From: Carposina sasakii
Taxonomy: Eukaryota > Arthropoda > Insecta > Lepidoptera > Carposinidae
Length of the DNA stretch: 64,000 nucleotides
Direction: 5' to 3'
Assembly (NCBI GenBank): GCA_014607495.2
Contig: CP053168.1
Location: 1,178,001 to 1,242,000, forward strand
Shown piece after piece: positions 1 to 9,786 of the stretch. The notes beneath the pieces are model-generated. The model was not told the origin of the DNA and did not search any database. It was given only the letters and a program-made list of their open reading frames with translations. A program made the translations under genes and the position numbers. How positions within the stretch are numbered: position 1 is the stretch's first letter; the number at the start of each line of letters is the position of its first letter.

Positions 1-63
1 AGGACCCAGGATCTGATCGAGGATCTGCTTCTCCTTCTCCCTGAAGTTTATCTTCGCGTTCAT
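1..63 (-). CDS. N-terminal exon of a possible Myb/SANT-like protein (partial)
   Basis: On the minus strand an ATG at 63..61 opens a frame that stays open to the window edge (21 codons, starting MNAKINFREK). An acceptor-like TTGCAG lies just upstream of it. The short, charged peptide resembles the start of the Myb/SANT-like DNA-binding domains found in many insect genes and in Harbinger-type transposon partner proteins. Only 21 residues are visible, so family membership is a guess. It could be a host gene whose body lies left of the window, a transposon-derived gene, or a chance ORF. Confidence 0.35.
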   Translation of the reverse strand, partial: MNAKINFREKEKQILDQILGP

Positions 64-112
64 GCATCTGCAATTTTAGTGGGCATAAACATACAGTGAG
101 ACTCTGAGAGCT

Positions 113-225
113 ATGGTTAAGACGTGCGCCTTTCAAGTCGGAAGGCGTGGATACGATCTCAGTTACGGGCCTGTACCACTGAATTTATTTCATGTACAAA
201 CGGATTTTAATATTCTAAAATTTGT
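113..225 (+). repeat. SINE-A 5' head (tRNA-like), fragment
   Basis: Contains box-B-like text in the pattern GGCGTGGATACGATCTC followed by ACGGGCCTGTACCACTGAA. The same block occurs at 28980-29060 (minus), 35530-35625 (minus) and about 48810-48860 (plus). The near-complete copy at 35360-35625 shows this is the tRNA-related head of a SINE whose 3' half carries GTCAGGCAGGCAGCCGGCC. In this copy the 3' half is displaced to about 793 by later insertions. Confidence 0.7.
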
Positions 226-408
226 TCTAGAGTGGATACCACGTATCGGCAAGCGCAGCGTGGGAAGGCCACCCGCGAGATGGACGGACGACCTGGCCAA
301 GGTCGCGGGCGTCGGTTGGATGCAGGCTGTTTCCGACCGGTCGGTATGGAGGTTGTTGGGGGAGGCCTATGTCCAGCAGTGGACTTCCCAGGGCTGAAAT
401 GATGATGA
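226..408 (+). pseudogene. RTE-type LINE reverse transcriptase, C-terminal fragment plus tail
   Basis: The translation to the stop at 395-397 reads RIGKRSVGRPPARWTDDL, then GWMQAVSDRSVW, then LGEAYVQQW. This is the recognisable C-terminus of lepidopteran RTE-clade ORF2 proteins. It is followed directly by an ATGATGATGA tail, the usual RTE 3' end. It is a 5'-truncated retrotransposition copy lying inside a SINE-A unit. Related fragments are at 23210-23428, 29880-30035 and 41772-41970. Confidence 0.8.
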
Positions 409-410
409 CC

Positions 411-792
411 TATACTGGGTGTAAAAAGACAACTTTGTTCTTTTAATACCTCGTATTCTTTGCAACATCACGATCTTTTTTTCTATGGGAGCACCCCTGG
501 GAAACCACGGGTTTCCAAGATATTGAGGTCCAAAGTTACATGAATATCAGCATTTTTTTTAAATAAATCCATCTGGAAACAATCAACAAACATTTTTTTA
601 AAGACACCATTTTAATATTTAAAAATGATAGTTTTGTAGGTACATTTGTCAATCAAATACATTGCTTGCAATAAAAAAAATAAAAAAAAAATTTTCGTTT
701 CCCAGGGTTGGTTCCATAGAAAAAAAAAGATCGTTACGTTACAAAGAATACGAGGTATTAAAATAACAACGTTGACTTTTTACACCCTGTAT
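411..792. mobile_element. Palindromic MITE with ~95-bp inverted repeats
   Basis: The left end (TATACTGGGTGTAAAAAG...) is matched inverted by the right end (...CTTTTTACACCCTGTATA). Complementarity runs about 95 bp inward, through AATACCTCGTATTCTTTG and the CTGGGAAAC motif on each arm. TA or TATA at both ends suggests a TA-type target duplication. There is no coding capacity. Confidence 0.7.
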
Positions 793-930
793 ACCCGAGT
801 CAGGCAGGCAGCCGGCCACAATACAGACGTCAAATCCTTAGCAATATGAGTTTCTAAGGAAACCATATTGTGCCGACCCCATAAACAACAGTATAAGAGC
901 AGGAAGATGAATAATGACTTATGCTGACAC
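793..930 (+). repeat. SINE-A 3' half
   Basis: CCCGAGTCAGGCAGGCAGCC, then a block ending ACCATATTGTGCCGACCCCA, then GCAGGAAGATGAATAATGA. This matches the 3' half of SINE-A at 44275-44425 and 58900-59050 (plus) and at 28720-28945 and 35360-35500 (minus). With the head at 113-225 it forms one interrupted SINE-A. Confidence 0.65.
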
Positions 931-992
931 AGTTTTCTTCGATAATGCAATGCGATCCTACATTGGCTAAGAATATATAGTCATGTAAATAA

Positions 993-1354
993 TCTATACA
1001 TATAATAAAAATTGTACGGGTCATACAGTATATAAAGTAAAAATGTACGGGTCGCTGTCTGTACGATATATGAGGAAAATATTATAGAAGACCTTTAATA
1101 ACGCAATAGTACCCAAAAAATATTTTTTGGAATTTTTGTCTGTTTGTCGGTTTGTCTGTTTGTCTGTGCGTTTGTGCACGCTAATCTCAGAAACGGCTGA
1201 ACCGATATCGATGCTGTTTTCAGGAATATATTGTGACATGTCCCACTTAACATATAGGCTACTTTTTATCCCGGGAAAATATTTTTATCCTGGATAATTT
1301 CGACATTATGTTTTTTCTGTGGTCCGCGCGGACGGAGTAGCGGGCGTCCACTAG
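993..1354 (+). mobile_element. Non-autonomous Helitron
   Basis: Starts TCTATACATATAATAAAA after an A. Ends with a GC hairpin region (GCGCGGACGGAG...CGGGCGTCC) followed by CTAG and then T, the Helitron rule of insertion between A and T with a TC start and CTRR end. The interior carries the TTTGTCTG repeats and CACGCTAATCTCAGAAACGGCTGA-type block shared with the copies at 18290, 34525 and 45238. It encodes no protein. Confidence 0.75.
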
Positions 1355-1849
1355 TAGGGAATATAATTCAAAAATAATGTACAAAAACCATTTATTTGAA
1401 TTATGGTTGACAGCCATAATTATTCATGAAAACCACGCGGTAATTATAAAGAGTTCAGACAAATAAGAGCACTGTAGTCAAACCTACCATTTGCAACTGA
1501 AGTAGAATGGAACTCTTATTTAACTAGCTGCTTTGACAATAAGTTTTGGATCAAATAATTCATGCAATGCATAATGCATTTTTGTATTCATGAGAACGAT
1601 AATGCTGTAAATGATATTTGTGAACAATGCCACAAACTAAGCCGGAAGAATGAAATGTCATAAAGCATTGCATATTCAGTACAAATAAATATTTAGATAT
1701 TCATTTTACACAATCTTCATCTTCAAAGATCCATGTTGCAATGTTGCAAGAGACAAACAGAATTTCGCGCGTAGTGACTTTTACGAAAACATACCATTTA
1801 TACCATCGTAAACGTACCACCCGCCTCTCTGATGGTCATTATAATGTTT

Positions 1850-2490
1850 TCTTCAATGTTGCAGGTTGTTGCATGTAGCATGTTGCAGCAACAGCAAGGT
1901 CATGGCTTGTGGTTGCGTTTACAAACGAATTGAACGTCGTAATAGTAATCACAAGCCTACCTCACTGTTATTATATGCGACAACTATAAGAAACAAAAAC
2001 TTGTATGAATCTCCACGATGTTTGCTTCTTTAACTTCTTCAAACTTGTCAGTTTCTTTATATTCCATGTTGCGAGTGTTGCAGATGGTTGCTTGCTGAAC
2101 GTTGCTGCAACAGCAAAGTCGTGGCTTGTGGTTGCGTTTACAAACGATGAAGAACGTTGTAATCGTAATCACAGGCCTACCTCATTGTTATCGTGTTTTT
2201 TCTTCATATCAAGTGCAAAACGTTAATTTATATGCGTCAACAGCCAAATATACTAGCTGTACCGTCTACAAGAAACGAAAAATAGTAATGAACATCCACA
2301 ATGTTTGCTTCTTCAACGTTTCTTTCTTCAAACGTGTCAGTCAATTTTTTTCATATTCCATGTTGCCAGTGTTGCAGATGGATGCATGCTGCACGTTGCT
2401 GCAACAGCAAAGTGGTGGCTTGTGGTAGCGTTTACAAACGATGAAAAACGTCGTAATCGCAACCACAAGCCTACTTCACTGTCATTCGTC
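1850..2490. repeat. Degenerate tandem triplication, about 220-290-bp units
   Basis: Three related blocks share GTTGCAGCAACAGCAA or GTTGCTGCAACAGCAA, then TGGCTTGTGG, GCGTTTACAAACGA and AATCACA(A/G)GCCTACC. TGGCTTGTGG begins at 1903, 2122 and 2416, giving spacings of 219 and 294 bp. ORFs here read the repeat in different frames and show no protein family, so I treat them as non-coding. Confidence 0.7.
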
Positions 2491-3139
2491 TTCAAGTTAT
2501 TGGATAACACATAAAAGTACATAGTTATAAAACATGCCAATGAATAGTTGGTAGAAACTAATTAGAATGACCATAATCTGCGAATAATTAATAAAAAAAA
2601 ATAATAATATTGGCAAAGGGAACATAAAAATAGCTTTCGCTTTTAGCAGCAATACATTTATTGCTACCTGTCAAAAACAAATAAAAAATTGAAAACAACC
2701 TTCAACAGGTCTTATTGCAGAAGCCTTAGCTTTTAAAAGTATGTACCTACGTAAAGCTATCTTTAAACGAATTTAACACATTATACCTATATATCTATCT
2801 ACATAGTCGTAGAATTATTAACTGACTATAGTATGGCCTCTTCGATACACATAATTCGTTTTATTTCACTTGTAAAGAATCATGTCGTGCACACATGACA
2901 TATCCCAGAATGTAAAGGGCATGATATTTCCAGCGTGCCCTTTATGTCTCTTGAGTGAATTGAATTTAGTTATTGAGTTGAGCTCACATTTTCGCTCAAA
3001 GAAGGTAATTCTGTGCTACTTGTTCTACATGCTACATATAAAATCCTAAAGATATAAATATCACTTATGGTAATTAGTATGTTCGAGTCGACTAAGAAAC
3101 CTATTCTCTCAAGTGAGCTAGCAACTTGTCACTAAGCTC
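2491..3139. other. AT-rich intergenic DNA, nothing recognised
   Basis: No ORF with family resemblance, no tRNA and no clear terminal repeats. One short imperfect inverted repeat near 2900-2945 surrounds AAAGGGCATGATAT / CGTGCCCTTTATG. Confidence 0.5.
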
Positions 3140-3225
3140 TTTCTAAACGTCGCTGTGAGATCTCTATTATGATTCTGCAGTTCTGGCTAACCCATTGCGA
3201 GAACACAGCCGTGTGTTTATACCTT
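3140..3225 (+). repeat. Repeat E 3' fragment
   Basis: TGATTCTGCAGTTCTGGCTA followed by AACACAGCCGTGTG. This is the 3' end of a very frequent repeat (E). Its fuller form (CAGCTGCATCTCCTTCCGTG ... GTCGACTAAGGAACTC ... GCTAGCAACTTGTCACTGAT ... CTGCAGTTCTGGCTACCCCA) appears at 38810-39000, 43600-43800, 47460-47875 and 52555-52760. Confidence 0.65.
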
Positions 3226-3470
3226 GTCTTCAGCCTATTGCAGTTCACTGCTGGACGTAGGCCTCCCCCAGGGTATGCCACAAGGCTACTGCCACATGGG
3301 GTTTTGCCCATAGTCACCACGCTGGGCAGGCGGGTTGGTGACCGCAGTGTGATTTTCGGACTATGTTGTCAGCACGGGAGGCGCTACTGCCCACCTCTCG
3401 GAAACCCTTAATCGCCTCGTACGATACCCACGGGCAGGGGTACAAACTCTATTCTGCCGGCACCACGGCG
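3226..3470 (+). repeat. Repeat C (RTE-tailed SINE-like unit)
   Basis: Contains TATTGCAGTTCACTGCTGGACG, CGGGTTGGTGACCGCAGTGTG, a GGGAGGCGCT(A/G)CTGCCCACC block and GCCGGCACCACG. The same unit recurs at 14045-14255 (-), 20130-20415 (-), 20895-21145 (+), 25690-25860 (+), 27885-28060 (-, internally deleted) and 56290-56470 (+, diverged). In the minus-strand sense it ends with the GTCCAGCAGTGGACTGCAAT motif and (GATG)n seen in RTE. Confidence 0.75.
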
Positions 3471-3640
3471 GTATGTATATGTATGTATGTATATAAGTAG
3501 AATCCTCTCTTAAAGCCCTACACTCCTTAAAGAATAATTCCAGCTTCCTACAGCCCACTAGTTTCGGCTGTACGTTAATATCAGTCAATCAGTTTACCAA
3601 TAGATGACGAACGGATATTTCTTCCATCTTCTATATATGT

Positions 3641-3712
3641 TTTTATCCCGGATAATTTCGACATTTTGTTTTTTCTGTAGTCCACGCGGACGGAGTCACG
3701 GGCGTCCACTAG
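3641..3712 (+). mobile_element. Helitron 3' end fragment
   Basis: CCCGGATAATTTCGACATTT, then GTCCACGCGGACGGAGTC and GGGCGTCCACTAG followed by T. This is the conserved 3' terminus with hairpin and CTAG. No matching 5' end was located nearby. Confidence 0.65.
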
Positions 3713-4309
3713 TCTATGATACGATATGATGATCTATTAATACGTACGAGAGCGAGCACGTGAAATTCGAAGCTACTTTTATTAAAGCATCTGCGTCTAA
3801 AATTAGACTCTATATTAGAATATCTGTTAAATTTAGGCAGTGTTTAAATCTTTCTGTGTTAACACGGAAAACGTTTTACTTACTTGAGATCTATGTATAG
3901 AAGGAAACGTAGGAAACATTTAATTAATACTCGTACGTTCTAACACGGCTCAAAGTTCATATATATTTCGCACACTACACCATGTTTGACACGTGTCGAG
4001 CGAACTATTTTAATAAAGCGCCTCGTTTGTAAACTAAAAAGGTCAGGAGGAGTGGATTAGTTTCATAATTGAGGATGTTACTAGTTATTACCTAACCTTT
4101 AGTTAGTTACTTGAGACATTTATACGTTGGCTTATTTGTCTATTATTTTCGACCATGGAGGCGTTCTAGCGTTGTACTTTACCTTTCCACTGTCAATATA
4201 ACAAATCTGTAACTCAGGTTAGTCTGTGCATTGGATATATGGCACTTGGGGCCTTTTTAGAGGTAAAAGAAGCCAAAACGAATCTTTTTAGAATTATTGT
4301 AGTCTGGCT

Positions 4310-4553
4310 CTATGTCTATCTATATGTCTGCATGTTTGTTCGCGTATCACGTAGAAGGACGACTGAATGAAATTTAATTAGGTTTTTACAATTTTACAGT
4401 AGGAGATTAAAAAGTGGTGTATGGTATGTTTTATCAAAATAAGTACATACGATTAGAAGCCGAAATTAATAAAAGTAAGTAAAATTTTTTTTGTAGAAAA
4501 AACCAGACAGCTATTCTGTAGTCCACGCGGACAGAGTCGCGGGCAACAGCTAG
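4310..4553 (+). mobile_element. Helitron, probable
   Basis: Ends with GTCCACGCGGACAGAGTCGC, GGGCAACAGCTAG and then T. The body contains the TCTATGTCTATCTATATGTC and GTTTGTTCGCGTATC text common in such elements. The 5' end is not certain. Confidence 0.55.
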
Positions 4554-4921
4554 TGTCTACGAGTAATATGTATAAAGAAATAAGTACAGATCAGAGTAGT
4601 ACATTTATTAAAAAAAAAACAGAGAGTTATCTATTTATGTACCTAAACTCCAGTATTGCAATAGGCTGTAAGTCTGCTGTATTTACTCGCCAAGATTAAT
4701 AAGGGCATATATCTAGTTAAAACTAAGAAGTTAATACCCCTTTTACCCTTAAGCATTACAAATTGAGTGCTTAAATAATAAATTACTAGTAAGGGGGCGC
4801 ACCAGGGCGCACATTGGCCAAGTTGTGGCAATGCCTACTGAATAATTAACTTTAAGGGTTTCCCGAAAAGGCTGATTTTCCTTCTCTGTAATTTATTTTA
4901 CCTATCAGTAATACCAAATGC

Positions 4922-5200
4922 TATTCTATTCTATGCTGCTCTGGGAGTGAAAAAAAAAACGTATAATACTACAGCTGCTTCTCTTCTCGGGCATACTGTA
5001 TAAGTCAGTAAAGGGACAAGAGGGTCTTGGTGTTTTGTAGGCGATGGGCTGACCACCTGTCACTACTAACCGAACTTGTACATCTCAACTATACCCTCAA
5101 AATTGGTCAGAAGTGGCACCATGTGGTTCTGTCGGCCCTTGATGCTCTGCCTACCTCATAAGGGATAAAGGCGTGATTATATGTATGTATGTATGTAATA
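4922..5200 (+). repeat. Repeat D with TATG tail
   Basis: GCGATGGGCTGACCACCTGT, CTAACCGAACTTGTACATCT, AAGGGATAAAGG and a tail of (TATG)n. The same repeat is at 8390-8465 (-), 40375-40640 (-) and 47507-47686 (+). The last copy has a target duplication around it. Confidence 0.75.
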
Positions 5201-6247
5201 CCAAATTGATATATTTCAACTTCTTTATGTGGTTGTATCTAATGTTTAATTACAAGTACAGGAAGGGTAGAAATTTCTATAACTAACTTAAAATTTTCAT
5301 ATGTTTTTTAATTTCTTTAGTTGTTGCTAAATATTTTCTACGAATAAGTTTACCCTTGACGGCACTTAGATGATAGATGAAAGTACTTGTTATTGACAAA
5401 GAAGTTATTTTGTAATTCATGATATTGATGTTTAAATTACTACTAATTAACTAATAATGGGGGCTGACCTGACTGATCTCTTCTTCACATCTATTTGAGT
5501 ACCATGGTACGATATCTATTTTACAATATTCCTAATTCTTCTAATATTCAATAAGTATGTTAGAACCATTGTAATTAGCTATATAAATTTTGGACAAATA
5601 AAATTTTTAATAGCCTAAACTTTCTAAAAAATCTCGGCAGAGGAAGTATGAGATGAATGAGAATGAAGAACGAATGATTAGATCTATAATACTCACTCTG
5701 CTAGCTGTGTAAAGTATAAAATGAACAGTACAACAAAGGCGCATGTTGGCCGATAGATTTCCATCCTCCGTCTGTAACAATAGAAAAAAAAAATATTATG
5801 GATAAATTCAAGATCAATCTAATGATAAAGCTACATTTCTACTATGTTACGTCGCTATCGATGCGTTTGGTATGTGATGGGATGAACCCACGTTAGGCGC
5901 CAATGTAACGCTGTTCTCTGACCCCCTCTTCCCCTTTTAAAGGGGTGGATAAGTTAATGATGGTAATAGGAAATATTAAAAATAACTAAGAGTTTGAAAT
6001 AAAAATGAATATGAGACTATTTAATAAACGCGATCCCCCTGGTCACCGGTGACAGACCCAGGTTTCTTCGAGACTTCGTTTCTTTATTAATTACCTCATG
6101 TTAGACTAATAATATAATAAGCTAGACCTATATATCTATATATCATACAATAACACTAAACCAAGAATTAAGAGAAGGTAAGGTGAGAAAATTAAACTAC
6201 TAATTAACTGGCTTCTAAAGGAAATCAGTGAAGACGAAGAATAGAGG
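5201..6247. other. AT-rich intergenic DNA, nothing recognised
   Basis: No ORF of note. A TCCCCTTTTAAAGGGG palindrome lies near 5929-5945. Confidence 0.5.
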
Positions 6248-6255
6248 AGATACAG

Positions 6256-6440
6256 CAGTAGTTCCCAAAGTGGTCCAGGTGGACCCCCAGGGGTCCACAG
6301 GAGACTCGATGGGGCTCTACGTTGGCGTAAAAAAATGGGGTTTCACAATTAATTCGTATGTGGTGTAGGCCTGGTGTGGTCCACCAGAAACAGTTAACTT
6401 TTGAAAGGGGTCTATGAGAAAAAAAGATTGGGAACCTCTG
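6256..6440. mobile_element. hAT-type MITE, copy 1
   Basis: Starts CAGTAGTTCCCAAAGTGG and ends TTGGGAACCTCTG, giving inverted ends of CAG(A/T)(G/A)GTTCCCAA type. The flanking 8-mers AGATACAG and AGATAGAG match at 7 of 8, as expected for an aged hAT target duplication. The interior is similar along its length to copy 2 at 7932-8118. Confidence 0.8.
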
Positions 6441-6902
6441 AGATAGAGAGACGACACGGTGGTATCTATCTCTAAATAAACAAAAACTCTTCGTCGTTAC
6501 ACCCTAATATTAAAACACGTTACATCTAACATCCATTCATCAATCGTCACAAACTTTCGCGGCTATTTTTAGAACATTAAAAATAGATGCAGTTGCACAT
6601 ATTTCACAAAAAACAGCGTCTAACAGAGATAAAAATAAATTAATGAGGCCAAAGCAGAATGACCTTTGCGTTTAGTATAAATACAGTGCATTGGTGGGTC
6701 AGTCACTTCGATTATTGGAACTGTGCCATACGTAGAAACTAGTAATTGCAGTTATCGTATTTTATAATAAAATGCTTAGAACTGATGTTGACGAATCTGA
6801 GAACTTATTGTAATGTACAATAAAGAATAAGAATAAGAATAAGAACTTATGATCGCGACTACAAACCCGAGCACCTAGCATGCAATACGTATAGTCTACG
6901 TA

Positions 6903-7289
6903 TGCAGGGTGTTTTTTCGATGCCACCCTTAACGAAGGGTACGTACTCTATACATCAAATAAAGCAAGATTATGCCAAAAAAATGCTGGGAAACAATGAA
7001 ATTTTTTTTTTTTTTTTAATTACTTGATCGGGCGAAATTTATAGTGTCCAGTGTTTATGCTAGTTTTATCATCATAGACAGATATTAATTATTTATCGTG
7101 AAAAAATCTTGATACGCGCGTCTATGTGTATTTATGCAGAAAAACGCAGTCTATTTACTCAACTTTGGACCCTAATATCTTGGGAACCAGACACTTCTCA
7201 GGTATGCTTCCATGGAGAAAAATGATCGTGATGATGAGGAGATTCCGTAGTTTTCGGGAACGTTGACTACCAAAAATCACCCCGTATAC
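6903..7289 (-). mobile_element. ACAGGGTG repeat element, copy 1
   Basis: About 380 bp. In the plus sense of the family it begins ACAGGGTGATTTTTGG(T/C)CGTCAACG and ends GGGTGGCAACGAAAAAACATCCTGT. Six copies are in the window: 6903 (-), 23799 (+), 33768 (+), 34168 (+), 44866 (-) and 49080 (+). The ends are imperfect inverted repeats (ACAGGGTGATTTTT / ACAGGATGTTTTTT), suggesting a non-autonomous DNA transposon. Confidence 0.75.
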
Positions 7290-7602
7290 ATATGTATACA
7301 GGATGTATAACTTCTCTTCCGAAACTAACGTGGCTGTGGGAACTCCTTTTTTCGATCCAGTTCTGTCCACCTACACTATTTCGGTAACACAGCGGTGTTT
7401 ATTGTTAACCAAAATGTTTCGCGCGCACTCGTGGCATCCTCAAATAGAATTCGCACTTTATCAAAAATATTTAAGTAAGTACAATTATGAACGAAGATTA
7501 TAAATAATTATGTAGCTTTTTGCAAAAGTATTATTTGTTATCACTTCATATTTTCTACACCTCCTAGCTTTTTCTATATTATAAATATTATTAAGAAATG
7601 AA

Positions 7603-7790
7603 AAAAAAATCACCCGAGTGAGATTTGAACTCACGACTTCTCGCAAACCGTGCTTTTGCTCTAACCAACTGAGCTGTCGGGTCAATTAACTCGGATGACG
7701 AATTTGACCATCTATTTTACATTACGTTTTTGGCAACGTTATTTTTTCATCCCGATAGCTATACACTAGCCAAATCTCGGTAAATAAAGC
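7603..7790 (-). repeat. SINE-B, tRNA-derived
   Basis: On the minus strand GACCCGACAGCTCAGTTGG, TTAGAGC, GTCGTGAGTTCAAATCTCAC and TCGGGTG give a recognisable tRNA acceptor, D arm and T arm with box A and box B. The anticodon stem does not pair, so it is not a functional tRNA. The sequence upstream of the head is shared with 14496-14665, so the repeat is longer than the tRNA part. Confidence 0.7.
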
Positions 7791-7931
7791 TGAATCTCTC
7801 AGCACAATGTTTAATGATGAATTTATAAGATTTATATTATATTTTTCTGTTAAATGAACCGAAGTTTTACTACTTATATAGTAAAGTATGAATGTAATTT
7901 TTATTTACGCTGTAGTAGGTACCATCTAAAT

Positions 7932-8118
7932 CAGTGGTTCCCAGAGTGGTCCAGGTGGACCCCCAGGGGTCCACAGGAGACTCGGTGGGGGTCTACGTTA
8001 ATGTGAAAAAATGGAGGTTCACAATTAATTTGTATATGGTGTAGGCCTGTAGGGGGTCTACCAGAACCAGTTAACTTTTAAAAGGGGTCTATGAGTAAAA
8101 AAAGTTTGGGAACCTCTG
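7932..8118. mobile_element. hAT-type MITE, copy 2, perfect 8-bp target duplication
   Basis: Starts CAGTGGTTCCCAGAGTGG and ends TTTGGGAACCTCTG. It is flanked on both sides by ATCTAAAT (7924-7931 and 8119-8126). The 187-bp length, the CAGTGGTTC ends and the 8-bp duplication are typical of hAT MITEs. Confidence 0.9.
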
Positions 8119-8389
8119 ATCTAAATGCTCCATAAAATATAAAAATAATGCATTTTTAACTGCAAGTCGTAAATGCATATTATTTGCAAAAAGTAGTTAG
8201 CGAGTGTGAAATTATTCGCCAGTAACTAACCGTTTTAAACACTGGCTTACTCACCTTTAGTAAGGTAAATTAAAACTTTAATTAAACCGTCAGAATGGTA
8301 CCCACTAAAGCCCTGGTGCCTAAAATTACTTCTTTGGAAAAATGAACTAACTTAACTAGTAAGTCCAGATTATAAAAACAAGGTTTTGC

Positions 8390-8465
8390 CAAAATATAAT
8401 ACATACATACATATACACACGCCTTTATCCCTTACGGGGTAGGCAGAGCACCAAGGGCCGATAGG
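8390..8465 (-). repeat. Repeat D 3' end
   Basis: (CATA)n tail followed by CACGCCTTTATCCCTTACGG, then GGCAGAGCACCAAGGGCCGA: the reverse complement of the repeat D 3' end. Confidence 0.7.
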
Positions 8466-8500
8466 ATAAAATATAATATATACTTATAGTACTCGTGTAA

Positions 8501-8677
8501 TCTATACTTATAATGTTATAAAGCTGAAGAGTTTGTTTGAACGCGCTAATCTCAAGAACTACTAGTCCGATTTAAAAAAAAAATTCAGTGTTAGATAGAC
8601 CATTAATCAAGGTATGCTGTCAGCTATATAGCAACCCGCCCCGGCTTCGCGCGGACGAAGTCAAGAGCGACCGATAG
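8501..8677 (+). mobile_element. Short Helitron
   Basis: Begins TCTATACTTATAATGTTATA, AAGCTGAAGAGTTTGTTTGA, with CGCTAATCTC inside. Ends with the hairpin CTTCGCGCGGACGAAG and ...GATAG before T, a degenerate CTAG. Confidence 0.7.
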
Positions 8678-8679
8678 TA

Positions 8680-9613
8680 ACTAATATAAAGTTGTCACGG
8701 AATTTTACAATAAATATTATTAAATTAAATCAACGTGTTTGTAGAATTTCCTTCGTGATCCTGCAGTTCTAGTTAGGTACCCTATTTTTGAGAACTCAGT
8801 CGTATGTCATTTGACAACAAATTTAGGATCTAAATCCCCCCAATGGCACCAATTGAGCTAAGTGGCACTCCTCTTACTTGCCTACTAATTCAACCTGATC
8901 GTTCAACGGTTACCATTAGGTCACTCCACAAACGATTTATTTCAATTTATACAGTTAAGGGATAGCATAATAAAGAATAAAAAACTTAAATCTAGAACAT
9001 TTACAAATAAAAAATTGCCTGCAATTCCTCCACCGCTGGCAGCGTGGCCAAAAGGCTGGCCGCATTACTCCGCTGGATGGCGAGGCTAAACTATATCTTA
9101 CCTAGGTACCTACGTAAGCTACAACATGCACGGAAGGAGATGCAGCTAATGTGTTCTAGTGAAACCTCGCATCAACAGGACTTCGGATTAATATTTTTAC
9201 TTGACTATATTTTGAGTAGTTGAGATGCCCTTCGCGATCAAAACTCTACATGCACAATTGACTTATTTCTCTATATTATTATTATATTGTATGATTTTAC
9301 ATGATAATAATTTTAATAGTGACAACGCCGTATGGTCGACCTTACGTGACAAAATATAATTATCTACAACAATTTGTTACAAAGTAAGCTATTTATTTAT
9401 TTTATACGATTTTTAAGTAGATAAGGATATAAATTTAAAAACTTACAATAGAATAGAAATCTATTGTACGGGTATTTTTAAATAAGAAACTTTTGATTTA
9501 GTGCCGATTTTTCCAAATAGCATAACAGAGAAATAAAGTTGATGTTGTCTTTCTCTAAGTCTTGATCATGATAGAGACAGCACCAACTTTATTCTTTTGA
9601 TAGGTTATCTGAA
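8680..9613. other. Intergenic DNA with small repeat fragments
   Basis: A repeat E fragment (minus) lies at about 9117-9200 (CACGGAAGGAGATGCAGCTA). A small inverted repeat at about 9535-9600 has AAAGTTGATGTTGTCT opposite AGACAGCACCAACTTT, a relative of the palindrome at 60430-60530. Nothing else was recognised. Confidence 0.5.
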
Positions 9614-9786
9614 GCCGCCCCCTGATTACCTAATTTGCAATAACAAAGCCGAAGCCAAGCGATAGCGAAAATTGTACATTATTCGCTTTGAAATGTCAAA
9701 GTTCCTTTGAAATTCATTTTACGTAACACGAATTTGACAAGCAATCAGCGATTTTTGCTTTTGCTAGTTAGGTAATAAGGGGGCCG
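9614..9786. mobile_element. Palindromic MITE carrying the Transib insertion at its edge
   Basis: The left end CGCCCCCTGATTACCTAA is matched inverted by the right end TTAGGTAATAAGGGGGCCG. The interior (AATAACAAAGCCGAAGCC) resembles the hairpin element at 28140-28325. The last five bases (GGCCG, 9782-9786) are the left copy of the Transib target duplication. Confidence 0.55.

Noticed and set aside
7603..7685. tRNA gene on the minus strand
   Set aside because: The acceptor, D and T arms look right, but the anticodon stem does not pair and the sequence recurs with extended flanking similarity, so it is a SINE head.
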